Under the pieces are notes generated by a model. It was not told where the DNA came from, searched no databases, and saw nothing but the letters and a program-made list of their open reading frames with translations. Below, one piece after another: positions 36,722 through 48,327 of a stretch of 64,000 bases of DNA. The position numbers and the translations under genes were made by a program. This DNA is from Rhizobiaceae bacterium (GTDB lineage: Bacteria; Pseudomonadota; Alphaproteobacteria; Rhizobiales; Rhizobiaceae): the NCBI GenBank assembly GCA_023953835.1, contig JAMLJB010000001.1:3712140-3776139 (forward strand), read 5' to 3'. Numbering within the stretch: the first letter of the stretch is position 1; each line of letters begins with the position of its first letter.

Positions 36722-39517
36722 TCAAATATCCATGCGGGTCTGGCGATCCCCGCTCGTGTCGTAGATAGCCGCTGCCGCCTTCGTCAGCTCGGTCCAGTCA
36801 GCGATCAGGGCGTTGTAGGCCGTGGCCTCCTTCGCATCTTTCCGCTTGTTGGCGCTGATGTCGTAAAGGCAGTAGGCGAGATCCTTCACGGCCTCGGCCT
36901 TGGTGTTGATCTTCTTCAGCAGGACGGCAGTGTCGTGGGAAACGCCGTCCTTCTCATGCTGCCGGACCAGGTGCTGAAGGCACTCCCAAATCGTCAGGTG
37001 GCGGTCGTCTTCCGGGTCCCAATCGTCGTCGAGTTCATCACGCGAGAGGATACGGACCTTGCCCGCGGTGCTTTCGACGATGCCCGCGTGCTTGACATTA
37101 TCGACAGAAATACCGCGAGCGCGGGCAAGGTTGTCTGCGACACCGTAATCCCCCTTGCCGGTCCCGTTCTGCTCGAACCAGGTGATGGCGAACCGCGTGT
37201 CGGCGTCAAACTCACCCTGGATGCCGCCGAGATATTCGTCGAGTTCCCGATTAATGAGCTGAAGTGCGGTCTTCACGCTCATCGGGCTGTCGTCGGATTC
37301 AAGAACGGCTTTGTAGCGTGAAAACACTCCAATGCCGGGACCAATGGCCGATTGCGGCATATCCGCTGGCGCGATGTTAGCGGCCTGCAGCTCGGAGATC
37401 GCTGGAGGCAGTTCGCGTTTCAGGGCGCGGATGAACTCGGCGCGGGTAATACTCTCGGCGGTGGCCTCCTTCTTCCGGCAAACAAGAACGACAGAATTTG
37501 CGAGCGCATTGGTGCCAGTAGCGATTGTCCGGGCTGAGCGCTCCGTGCGAACTGGCCAAGTGCCGACAATCGCATAACCCGCTTCAATCACGGCCTGAAG
37601 GAAGGTCGCCCACCCGGTCGAACTCAAGCCGTCTTGCTCAACCTCACTTTGTTTAAAGGCATAGTAGATCGTGGCAGGAAACAACGATGATGATTGACGT
37701 GCAAGACTCGAAATCGCCGCCGTCATACCTGTGAGGAAGTGTTCTTCAGCTTTCGCTTTCCCACCGTGGCGATAAGGCGTCGCCACCAACTCCTCTTCTT
37801 TGGGAACAGAGATGGTGCTTCCGAGATCAGGATATACGTCTTTGAGGTTTCGCCTGAGCCAGACATAGAAATAGTCGGACAGGTCGGCATAGCCAATATT
37901 GTCGTAGTATGGTGGATCAGTTGAGACGACTGCCCCATCCGGCAAATGTACATTCTGTGCATCGTGCTGAATCTCAGTGCCGGCGGCGTTTGGCCCTAAA
38001 CCTGAAAGGGCCTTCCAGACCCAATCGACGGCGCCGAGATAATTTCCTGTGCTATCGCTAAAGACATTGCATTCAGCGAAATCCCAAGTCATCGGGATCG
38101 CCTGTCGAGCAAACGTGAAGCGTATAAACTCCGATGACGACCATGTGGCTATAGAGCTGCCAGCATCGGCAAGCCGATCAATCGCAAACGACAAATACAC
38201 GCTGACCGCTTCAGCATACGCTTTGGCGCCGTTGCCTCCGTCGCGCAACGGTGTGGGGTCCGATGAGAGACCATTGGCGATCGCATCCGCCTCTATCTGC
38301 GATCGGACATCATGCACCAGATCGCTAAAAGTATTCAGAGCCACCAACTGCCGGTCGGTGAACAAATCACCGAAGGTTTCCATGCCGTAGGCTGGCGGTG
38401 AAAACCAACGAGGATTCTCTGGTTGATGTTGCTCAGGCTTCCATTGCGGCTCGGCGGAAAAAGCAACGGTTTCATGCTCTGTTGCTGGCGCGACATAAGC
38501 GCGACCGCCCTTACCTTCACATACTATAGCTATGAGGGTTTGCCCCATCTTGCCGGCCTTGCCAGCCGACGTAATGTGTTTAGGCGTGATCGCCGTGCCA
38601 GATATGAGGCATCGGAAGTTCGCACCGCGCCCCGCCTTCGTGCCATCCTTCGCAGCAGAGAGTTCGGCTTTCGTGCCGCCATGCCTGATCCGATAGGAAA
38701 TGGTCTTCGCCTTCTTATCGACAATAGGCTCGACCCAAGCCTCCTTGCCGGCTTTGGTGCTAAGCAGGAAGCTCGACGCGATCGGCACCTGCACGTCGGA
38801 GAAGGCAGGATCGGGGCTGGGCACTGTTCGTGCCCAGATCCACGCGATCACCGTCCCTTTGCCGCCGCCGCGCTCTTTGGGCAGATCCACCTGCGGATAG
38901 AAATGCCCGATGCGCTCCCACGCCTTCTCGCGCATCCATTCGCCATAGTATTTAACGTCCTCTGCGAGCCCCTCGGCATTGCGGTAAAACTGCCGGTCCT
39001 TCACGCCGGGATGGATCGGTTCCTTGTCCTTGAACTTCGGCGGGATCTCGATCATCGCCTTCCCGATCATCACCGCGACCGGGTTCAGATCCGAACCATA
39101 GGCGGGCAGACCGAGGCGCTGCGCCTCCAGCGGGATCGAGCCGCCGCCCGAGAACGGGTCATAAACCGGGGGAAGCTCGCCGCCGCAGCTCTTGCGGATT
39201 TCCGCACGGGCGCGCTCTAGCACCTCCTCGTTAGTCGAGTTCTCCCACTTCACCAAATCCTCGATGATCCCGAACAGCCGCTTACGCTCGACCTCCTGCG
39301 CTTCGTGCGTGGGGAATTTCTCAAGGTCGCTCGATGGATCATCGACAAGCTGAGCGAACAGCACCGCGCGACACGCCGCCAGCGGTCGGCGCGCCCACCA
39401 CAGATGCAGCGTGGAAGGATGCCCGTGCCGGATCGACTTCTCACGCGCCGAGGCCGCATTGATCGCTTCGAGCGGGATCGCGACCTCGATCAATTTCTTC
39501 TTGTAACTGTTATTCAT
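36722..39517 (-). CDS. DUF1156 DNA methyltransferase
   Basis: 931 residues. N-terminal DUF1156: LIEVAIPLEAINAASAREKSIRHGHPSTLHLWWARRPLAACRA (about 9-51). SAM motif I VYDPFSGGGSIPLEAQRLG (about 118-136) and catalytic motif IV STDPPYYDNIGYADL (about 530) indicate an amino-methyltransferase (N6-adenine or N4-cytosine). It probably marks host DNA as self for the linked helicase and ATPase system. The middle of the gene (about 37.3-38.6 kb) is visibly AT-richer than both ends, suggesting exchange of a specificity region. ATG 39517 overlaps the stop of the preceding gene. Confidence 0.87.
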   Translation of the reverse strand: MNNSYKKKLIEVAIPLEAINAASAREKSIRHGHPSTLHLWWARRPLAACRAVLFAQLVDDPSSDLEKFPTHEAQEVERKRLFGIIEDLVKWENSTNEEVLERARAEIRKSCGGELPPVYDPFSGGGSIPLEAQRLGLPAYGSDLNPVAVMIGKAMIEIPPKFKDKEPIHPGVKDRQFYRNAEGLAEDVKYYGEWMREKAWERIGHFYPQVDLPKERGGGKGTVIAWIWARTVPSPDPAFSDVQVPIASSFLLSTKAGKEAWVEPIVDKKAKTISYRIRHGGTKAELSAAKDGTKAGRGANFRCLISGTAITPKHITSAGKAGKMGQTLIAIVCEGKGGRAYVAPATEHETVAFSAEPQWKPEQHQPENPRWFSPPAYGMETFGDLFTDRQLVALNTFSDLVHDVRSQIEADAIANGLSSDPTPLRDGGNGAKAYAEAVSVYLSFAIDRLADAGSSIATWSSSEFIRFTFARQAIPMTWDFAECNVFSDSTGNYLGAVDWVWKALSGLGPNAAGTEIQHDAQNVHLPDGAVVSTDPPYYDNIGYADLSDYFYVWLRRNLKDVYPDLGSTISVPKEEELVATPYRHGGKAKAEEHFLTGMTAAISSLARQSSSLFPATIYYAFKQSEVEQDGLSSTGWATFLQAVIEAGYAIVGTWPVRTERSARTIATGTNALANSVVLVCRKKEATAESITRAEFIRALKRELPPAISELQAANIAPADMPQSAIGPGIGVFSRYKAVLESDDSPMSVKTALQLINRELDEYLGGIQGEFDADTRFAITWFEQNGTGKGDYGVADNLARARGISVDNVKHAGIVESTAGKVRILSRDELDDDWDPEDDRHLTIWECLQHLVRQHEKDGVSHDTAVLLKKINTKAEAVKDLAYCLYDISANKRKDAKEATAYNALIADWTELTKAAAAIYDTSGDRQTRMDI

Positions 39518-40361
39518 GGCTGTTTAGTCGCCTTCTTAGATTTTCGAGGCTGGGCAATCAGTAATTCAACACCCAATCCAACACGCGAAAGTTCTTGTAA
39601 GACAAGTATTTCTGTCGTGACCGCTCGAATACGCCCATCAGCGCTCACAGCATCGGCTGCAGTCTGACGGCGAGCTTCGATCCGATCGCGAACCGCGTTC
39701 TCAGCACGGCGCAGCTCTGGCGATAGCAATTGCCAGACTCCCTCTCGAATTTCGCGGGTCGTATCATCAAGAGTACGACCGGCGCGCCCGGTCAGCTTCT
39801 CAGTTACCTCTTGCGCCAAAGAGGCGAAGGTCAGTGCCTTGACCTCTTTTGGCTCGGAGCATCTCCAAGCAACATGGGAGCCTGATGCGTATGAGACCGC
39901 ATGAGCGTCGTCGTCAGGGAGAGGTCCGATGTCAGTTGGCGAAAACAATGCAGAACGTGAATGAACCTCAGCGAAGCCGTATGCGTTGTTGAAGGTCAAC
40001 GCGCTGTCAAAAGTAGGCGAAGCATAGAAGACGGTATTGGGAAAGCGCGCCTCTAGCCCAATCAAGTGGATATGCTGATCTGACAAATTGCGACGCATGA
40101 GCGGCATACGAAAAAACGGTACTGAAAGGCCGCGAAGCGCGAGCTGTGAGATTTCCCGCGCTGTCTCCCGTACCATCAGCTCCGGCAGTTTGAACTGAAA
40201 GAACAGCGGCAACCCCGGAAGATCGACCTTAACATCGTATCCAAGCTGCGCCTCTTGGACGAGGTTCGGAAAGACGGGAGCTGCCGCCGGAGCCGTGGAA
40301 CTAGCCCGGATCAAATTCTCCGTGAAAGCGTAACCATACGAAAATTCAGTAAAATCCAACT

Positions 40362-40365
<4 letters not shown>
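39514..40365 (-). CDS. Unrecognised protein of the DUF1156/DUF499 operon
   Basis: 283 residues; I do not recognise a domain. No signal peptide or membrane segment. The first half is mixed alpha/beta (VDLPGLPLFFQFKLPELMV, PNTVFYASPTFDSALTFNNAYGFAEV); the second half is helical and charged (LAQEVTEKLTGRAGRTLDDTTREIREGVWQLL) with a basic tail KSKKATKQP. It overlaps both neighbours by 4 bases (ATGA), so it is an obligate operon member. Its base composition is lower in GC than the helicase gene before it, like the middle of the DUF1156 gene after it. It could be a specificity or adaptor subunit, by position only. Confidence 0.7.
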
Positions 40366-43865
<3,500 letters not shown>

Positions 43866-43890
43866 TACCCGGCGCTTCCCCCCTGCGTCT

Positions 43891-44754
43891 TCATAGCTGA
43901 AGCTCCGCCTTCTCTAGCGCAGCCTCGGTTTCCTTGCGGTTTATTGTAACGATATGCTGTGTGCGAGCGCTTTGCTTGGTCGCCTCGCCGAGCAGGCCAA
44001 GTCTTTTCAAGACGTAAAAAAGCATTGCGTAGCGAACCGACAGGACGCCATTGCCCTGATCCAGGCCATAGTCCTTGGCGACGACCTTCTTCTGACTCTC
44101 GGTCAGAGCAGGGTGCGGACCGATGACCACATCGAAATAATTGTTCCAGAGCCAGTCCTGCTCTCCCGTCGCGCCGGGAACGCCGGTGGCACCAACCTCC
44201 AATATGCGCGGCAGAAGGAAGTCCTTGAACTTGTGCTCGAGGTGGCAATAGGCCCGGACATGCCAGCGGAAACCGTCATAGCCGAAGGCGTGTGGCGTGA
44301 TCCTGCGCCAGATCGGGTCCGGGCGCACCTTGTTCATCGACTGGTAGAAAACCTCGACGGCCACGCCCTCACGCACCGCATCGAGAATCTTGCGCAGGAC
44401 CTCGATGTCGATGTCCCGCTTGGGCGTCAGGGCCACATCGGCGCTGGGAAGCGCCGCGATCCAGGAATCATGAGAGGGAGCGGCGCCTTCGGCCACCGAG
44501 CGGAGCTGTCCGAGATAGACATATGGATCGGGATCGAGAAAGCGCAGGACGAACTTCTCGGCGGCGACGTAGCGCTTGCCGCGCGTGTCGTACTCCATGT
44601 TGCCGGGCGCCCGCTCTTGGTAGAGCGTGAGGTCCTTTGATGCCTGGGGAATCGATACGCCGAAAAAATCGACGATATCGGCGCGGTTGATCGATCCCTC
44701 CCAGAACAGGCGGAACTCAATAAACTCAAGCCTTTGCTCGACACCCCAGCGCAC
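43891..44754 (-). CDS. WYL-domain transcriptional regulator (CapW/BrxR type)
   Basis: 287 residues from GTG 44754, preceded by GAGAGG. Layout fits the BrxR/CapW family: N-terminal winged helix (VEQRLEFIEFRLFWEGSINRADIVDFFGVSIPQASKDLTLYQ, about 5-46), a central WYL domain (about 120-190; RRITPHAFGYDGFRWHVRAYCH) and a C-terminal dimerisation part. These proteins repress defence operons and are released by a ligand, thought to be nucleic acid, bound at WYL. It is first of the minus-strand helicase/DUF1156/DUF499 operon and faces the CBASS operon across 101 bases. Confidence 0.88.
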   Translation of the reverse strand: MRWGVEQRLEFIEFRLFWEGSINRADIVDFFGVSIPQASKDLTLYQERAPGNMEYDTRGKRYVAAEKFVLRFLDPDPYVYLGQLRSVAEGAAPSHDSWIAALPSADVALTPKRDIDIEVLRKILDAVREGVAVEVFYQSMNKVRPDPIWRRITPHAFGYDGFRWHVRAYCHLEHKFKDFLLPRILEVGATGVPGATGEQDWLWNNYFDVVIGPHPALTESQKKVVAKDYGLDQGNGVLSVRYAMLFYVLKRLGLLGEATKQSARTQHIVTINRKETEAALEKAELQL

Positions 44755-44770
44755 CAGCGACCTCTCATGC

Positions 44771-44839
44771 GGATAGAAACTATCCTGATCTTGACAGAAA
44801 TCCGTGTAGTTGATATACGTATTATCGTCACTGAGTCAA
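44771..44839. promoter_or_regulatory. Divergent overlapping promoters and palindromic operators between two defence operons
   Basis: Plus strand: TTGACA (44791-44796), 17-base spacer, TATACG (44814-44819), leading to the DUF2188/CBASS genes. Minus strand: TTGACT (44839-44834), 16-base spacer, TATATC (44817-44812), leading to the WYL operon. The two -10 elements overlap. Inverted repeats present: GGATAG-AAA-CTATCC (44771-44785, perfect) and GATA-N7-TATC around ATACGTAT (44812-44826). These are natural candidates for WYL-repressor operators controlling both directions. Promoters are predicted by eye. Confidence 0.65.
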
Positions 44840-44855
44840 TGGCGAGGAAACCGCG

Positions 44856-45092
44856 ATGGCTGATAGATATGTCACCAAACACCCCAAGGGCTGGGCCGTG
44901 AAGGCGCCCGGCGGCGAGCGCGCGAGCAGCGTTCACCCCACGCAGCGCGAAGCCGAGCAGGCCGCCAAGCAGACGGTCCGCAAACTCGGCGGCGGCGAGG
45001 TCCGCATTCAGGGCCGCGACGGCCGCTGGCGCGATTCCGATACCGTCCCGCCTGGCAACGACCCCAATCCGCCCCGAGACAAGAAGCACTAG
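44856..45092 (+). CDS. DUF2188 domain protein
   Basis: 78 residues covering nearly only the DUF2188 domain: RYVTKHPKGWAVKAPGGERASSVHPTQREAEQAAKQTVRKLGGGEVRIQGRDGRWRDSDTV. A small basic double-stranded-RNA-binding-like or swapped-hairpin fold has been suggested for such domains; function is unknown. GAGGAAA precedes the ATG. It is the first gene after the CBASS-direction promoter, 23 bases before the patatin gene, so it would be co-expressed with the CBASS genes. Confidence 0.82.
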   Translation: MADRYVTKHPKGWAVKAPGGERASSVHPTQREAEQAAKQTVRKLGGGEVRIQGRDGRWRDSDTVPPGNDPNPPRDKKH

Positions 45093-45115
45093 GCGGCGAA
45101 GATAGGGAGCACGCG

Positions 45116-46081
45116 TTGAAACGGATCCTGACAATCGACGGTGGCGGCATCCGCGGCACCTTCCCGGCGGCGTTCCTTGCCAATCTGGAGCAGGATCTGG
45201 GTCAGCCGATCGGCCGCTACTTCGATCTCATCTCCGGCACCTCGACCGGCGGTATCATCGCCATCGGACTGGCGCTCGGCATGCGCGCGGCCGACATCCT
45301 CAAGCTCTATGAAGACCAGGGACCGGCGATCTTCGCGCAGACGCGCGGCGGGTTGGCCGGCTGGCTCGGCAGGCATCTGCGCAAGGGCCGGTGGCTATTC
45401 TGGGGACCGAAATACAGCGCGCAGCCCCTTCGCGATGCCCTTTACAGCGTCCTGGGCGACCGCAAGCTGGGCGAGGCTCAGACGCGCCTGGTGATCCCTG
45501 CGTGGCATCCCCAAACGCAAGGCGTCTATATCTTCAAGACCGCCCATCACCCCCGCCTCCGGACCGACTACAAGGAGCTGGCGATCGACGCGGCGATGGC
45601 CACGGCAGCCGCACCGACCTATTTCGCGCAGCATGTCACCGCCAACGATGTCGGCCTGGTCGATGGCGGGCTCTGGGCGAACAACCCGACCGGCATCGCC
45701 GTGGTCGAGGCCGTGGCGACGCTCGGCTGGTCCGCCGAGGACATCCGGGTTCTCAGTATCGGGTGCCTTGAGGACATCAAGGTTGTCCGCGAGGCCTATG
45801 GCGCCGCCAGGCTCGCGCCGCAGCTTGCCAGCCTCTTCATGGCCGGGCAGTCTCACGGCTCCCTCGGCATCGCCCATATCCTTACGGGCGATCCGCACGA
45901 CCGGCGCGCCATCTACCGCGTGTCCCAGCCGGTGCCCGACGGCTTTTATTCCCTCGACGACACCAGCCGCATTCGCAGCCTCAAGGACCGTGCCTTCGCC
46001 GAGGCGCGCATTCAGAAACCCATCCTTCAACCGCAATTCTTCGGCGCGCCCGCTGAGGAATTCATCCCTCATTACAGGTGA
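45116..46081 (+). CDS. capV: CBASS patatin-like phospholipase effector (CapV-like)
   Basis: 321 residues from TTG 45116 with a GGGAG site. Patatin fold: oxyanion loop DGGGIRG (about 8-14), nucleophile GTSTGG (Ser43) and catalytic Asp in LVDGGLWANNP (Asp183). CapV effectors are switched on by a cyclic dinucleotide and degrade the inner membrane, killing the infected cell. It is followed 4 bases later by the CD-NTase gene that would make the signal. The rare start codon may keep this toxic enzyme low. Confidence 0.9.
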   Translation: MKRILTIDGGGIRGTFPAAFLANLEQDLGQPIGRYFDLISGTSTGGIIAIGLALGMRAADILKLYEDQGPAIFAQTRGGLAGWLGRHLRKGRWLFWGPKYSAQPLRDALYSVLGDRKLGEAQTRLVIPAWHPQTQGVYIFKTAHHPRLRTDYKELAIDAAMATAAAPTYFAQHVTANDVGLVDGGLWANNPTGIAVVEAVATLGWSAEDIRVLSIGCLEDIKVVREAYGAARLAPQLASLFMAGQSHGSLGIAHILTGDPHDRRAIYRVSQPVPDGFYSLDDTSRIRSLKDRAFAEARIQKPILQPQFFGAPAEEFIPHYR

Positions 46082-46085
46082 CGCC

Positions 46086-47342
46086 ATGACCGTGCATGAC
46101 AAGCGGCTTGCAAAGTCGCACGACGATATTCTGGAAGCGATGGCGGATGCGCTCGACATCCCGCCGTCCAAGTTCGAAGAGGCGAAGAACCGCTATGAGG
46201 CGATCGGCAACTGGCTCGATCGGCCCGAATCCTCCATTGCCCAGTACGACCCGTCGATCTCGCCGCAGGGGTCTTTCCTGCTCGGTACGGTGACGCGGCC
46301 GCTGACCGACACCGAGGAATATGATGTCGATCTGGTGTGCCGTCTCGAAGCGACCAAGGCCGACTTCACGCAAAAGAGCCTGAAGGAGGCGGTCGGCCAC
46401 GAGGTCGCCCTCTACGCCAGGGCGCACGGCATGGCGGTCCCTGAGGAGCGGCGGCGCTGCTGGACCCTGAACTATGCAGACGGCGCTCAATTTCACATGG
46501 ACATTCTGCCGGCTTTGCCCGACGCGCAGCGCTATCAGGTCAAGCTCCTCATGGAGGGCCACCGCGCGCTCGCGCAGGATGCTGCGTTGAGCGGCCATGC
46601 CATCGCCATCACCGACAAGACCCTGCCGCACTACGACCAGCCGACGGAGGATTGGCCGCAGAGCAATCCGACCGGCTATGCGGCCTGGTTTCGTGGCCGG
46701 ATGCGCGTGCGCCTCACCGAGGCAAAACGCGCGCTTGCCCAGCGTGAGCGGATTACCGCCAGCGTCGAGGAAATTCCCGACTACAAGGTCAAGACCCCGC
46801 TCCAGCGCACGATCCAGCTCCTGAAGCGCCATCGCGACTGCATGTTTGCGGAGGATGGCGAACACAAGCCGATCTCGATCGTCATCACAACGCTGGCCGC
46901 GCACGCCTACAACGAGGAGCCCACCATCTCGGCGGCGCTGCAAAGCATCCTGACCGGCATGGATCGCTTCATCGAAGACCGCGGTGGCATCGCCTGGGTG
47001 GCGAACCCGGTCAACCCGGGCGAGAACTTTGCCGATAAATGGGCCGAGGAACCCAGGAAGCGCGAGAATTTCTACCGCTGGCTCGATCAGGCTCGGCAGG
47101 ATTTCGCGCTTTATCTGCGGGCAAGCACGTTCGACAAGGTGCCCGATCTGCTCCGGGAGCATCTTGGCGCCAAGCTGGTCGACAGCACGATGGCGGCGGT
47201 GATGCCGGCCGCGATCGCCGGCATCGCGGCCCCGGCGATCGCGGCCAGCGTCTCCGACACCGAGGACATGGCGCGTGCCGAGCGGGCCGTCGAACAGATC
47301 AATCTCTCCGGGCCGCAGTCGAAGCCTTGGGCAAGGTCGTAG
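46086..47342 (+). CDS. CBASS cyclic-oligonucleotide synthase (CD-NTase)
   Basis: 418 residues from ATG 46086 (a longer frame back to 45633 is antiphase over capV). Nucleotidyltransferase signature: QGSFLLGT (Gly62-Ser63) followed by EEYDVDLVC (Asp80, Asp82) and a third acidic residue in FHMDILPAL (Asp139). A helical C-terminal half (about 200-390) completes the OAS-like fold. It makes a cyclic di- or trinucleotide that activates the patatin effector. The C-terminus reads SKPWARS; in E2-containing CBASS the synthase tail is the site conjugated by the E2 enzyme. The nucleotide product cannot be told from sequence. Confidence 0.9.
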   Translation: MTVHDKRLAKSHDDILEAMADALDIPPSKFEEAKNRYEAIGNWLDRPESSIAQYDPSISPQGSFLLGTVTRPLTDTEEYDVDLVCRLEATKADFTQKSLKEAVGHEVALYARAHGMAVPEERRRCWTLNYADGAQFHMDILPALPDAQRYQVKLLMEGHRALAQDAALSGHAIAITDKTLPHYDQPTEDWPQSNPTGYAAWFRGRMRVRLTEAKRALAQRERITASVEEIPDYKVKTPLQRTIQLLKRHRDCMFAEDGEHKPISIVITTLAAHAYNEEPTISAALQSILTGMDRFIEDRGGIAWVANPVNPGENFADKWAEEPRKRENFYRWLDQARQDFALYLRASTFDKVPDLLREHLGAKLVDSTMAAVMPAAIAGIAAPAIAASVSDTEDMARAERAVEQINLSGPQSKPWARS

Positions 47343-48031
47343 GCAAGCCGCCCAACCTGCTGACGCTCGAGGAGGTCAAGGCCGCAATCGCCTTTGACCA
47401 GCCGAAGCTGCGCGCATCGGCGGACGGCGAGAAAATACATATCGGGGGCAGCTATCTCGTATTTGAAAAGGATGTTGTCTCGGCTCCCGGCGGACCGATC
47501 GCCGAATTCAACATCAGGATCGAGTTACCCGATCTCTATCCACGCCACGAACCCAAGGTTTTCGAGGTCGGTGGGAAAATCCCGCGCACGCCCGAACGTC
47601 ACATCAATCCCGACGGCGATTGCTGTGTTACGGTGTGGGAAAACTGGTTGATCACGGCCGATGACCACTCCCTCGGCAGTTTCCTCAGCGGCCCGCTCAA
47701 TGAGTATTTTCTCGGTCAGTTCTGGTTCGAGAAGACCGGAAAGTGGCCCTTTGGCGAAAGGGCGCACGGAACCCCCGGGCTTGAAGAGGCCTACGCGGAT
47801 GCGCTCGGCATCCCGAACAGGCGGAAGAGTCTTCTCTACCACCTGCGGCTGTTGTCTCAGGATTGGCCGAAGGGTCACTGGCCGTGCCCTTGCGGAAGCG
47901 GCAAGCGCCTGCGCTATTGCCACCGCGACGAAGCGATGGCCATGCACCGGCGCGTTCGGCCGCATGTTGCTCGGCGCATGCTGCGGCGGCTGAATCCAGG
48001 CAAGAAGGAAACGAGCAACGGCGGATTCTAG
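47327..48031 (+). CDS. CBASS E2-like conjugating protein with C-terminal SEC-C motif
   Basis: About 234 residues. The start is uncertain: TTG 47327, inside the CD-NTase end, is the best in-frame start; no ATG is available. An E2/UBC-like core: AEFNIRIELPDLYPRHEPKVFEVGGKIPR (about 59-87), then RHINPDGDCCVTVWENW, where Cys99 or Cys100 sits where the E2 catalytic Cys is expected after HxN. The C-terminus has CPCGSGKRLRYCH, a SEC-C zinc motif (about 187-199). No E1 or JAB protein follows, so this is the short, E2-only type II CBASS layout, in which E2 primes the synthase by conjugation. Confidence 0.8.
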   Translation: MGKVVGKPPNLLTLEEVKAAIAFDQPKLRASADGEKIHIGGSYLVFEKDVVSAPGGPIAEFNIRIELPDLYPRHEPKVFEVGGKIPRTPERHINPDGDCCVTVWENWLITADDHSLGSFLSGPLNEYFLGQFWFEKTGKWPFGERAHGTPGLEEAYADALGIPNRRKSLLYHLRLLSQDWPKGHWPCPCGSGKRLRYCHRDEAMAMHRRVRPHVARRMLRRLNPGKKETSNGGF

Positions 48032-48327
48032 AGACGACAACTATGTTGGTATGCATCAGAAGCATGTCGCTGCTTGCAGAGAGCGAAAATGCGACACCAT
48101 TGACCGACGAATTTGTGCGTGTTTCGCCGCTGCGGCCTCGAACCTGATGGGCGAGTATTTCATTTAAGGGGAAAGCTTTCCCCTGCGGCCGAGCCTTGGG
48201 TCTCGGCCGACCCCTTCGAGCGGGGAGATCCCCGCAACGCCCCCAGAGAGTGAGAGGGTGGATCGGGTTTCCGCGACGGGAAGAGGCTGGGAGAGAGGCT
48301 CCCGCGCCCGTCGTGGAGATCGATCCC
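48032..48327 (+). promoter_or_regulatory. Structured leader (family 1, copy A) of DUF932 gene
   Basis: A chain of hairpins: GGGGAAAGCTTTCCCC, a perfect palindrome (48168-48183); CGGCCGAG-N8-CTCGGCCG (48186-48209); CGGGG-AGAT-CCCCG (48221-48234), whose GGGG could instead pair with CCCC at 48211-48214; and a nested GACGGG...CCCGTC hairpin (48275-48312) with inner GGGAG-AGAGG-CTCCC. The last hairpin ends 15 bases before ATG, and GGAG (48315-48318) is the ribosome site. The same hairpin precedes the ParB-like gene. No gene is seen in 48032-48160. Confidence 0.65.
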
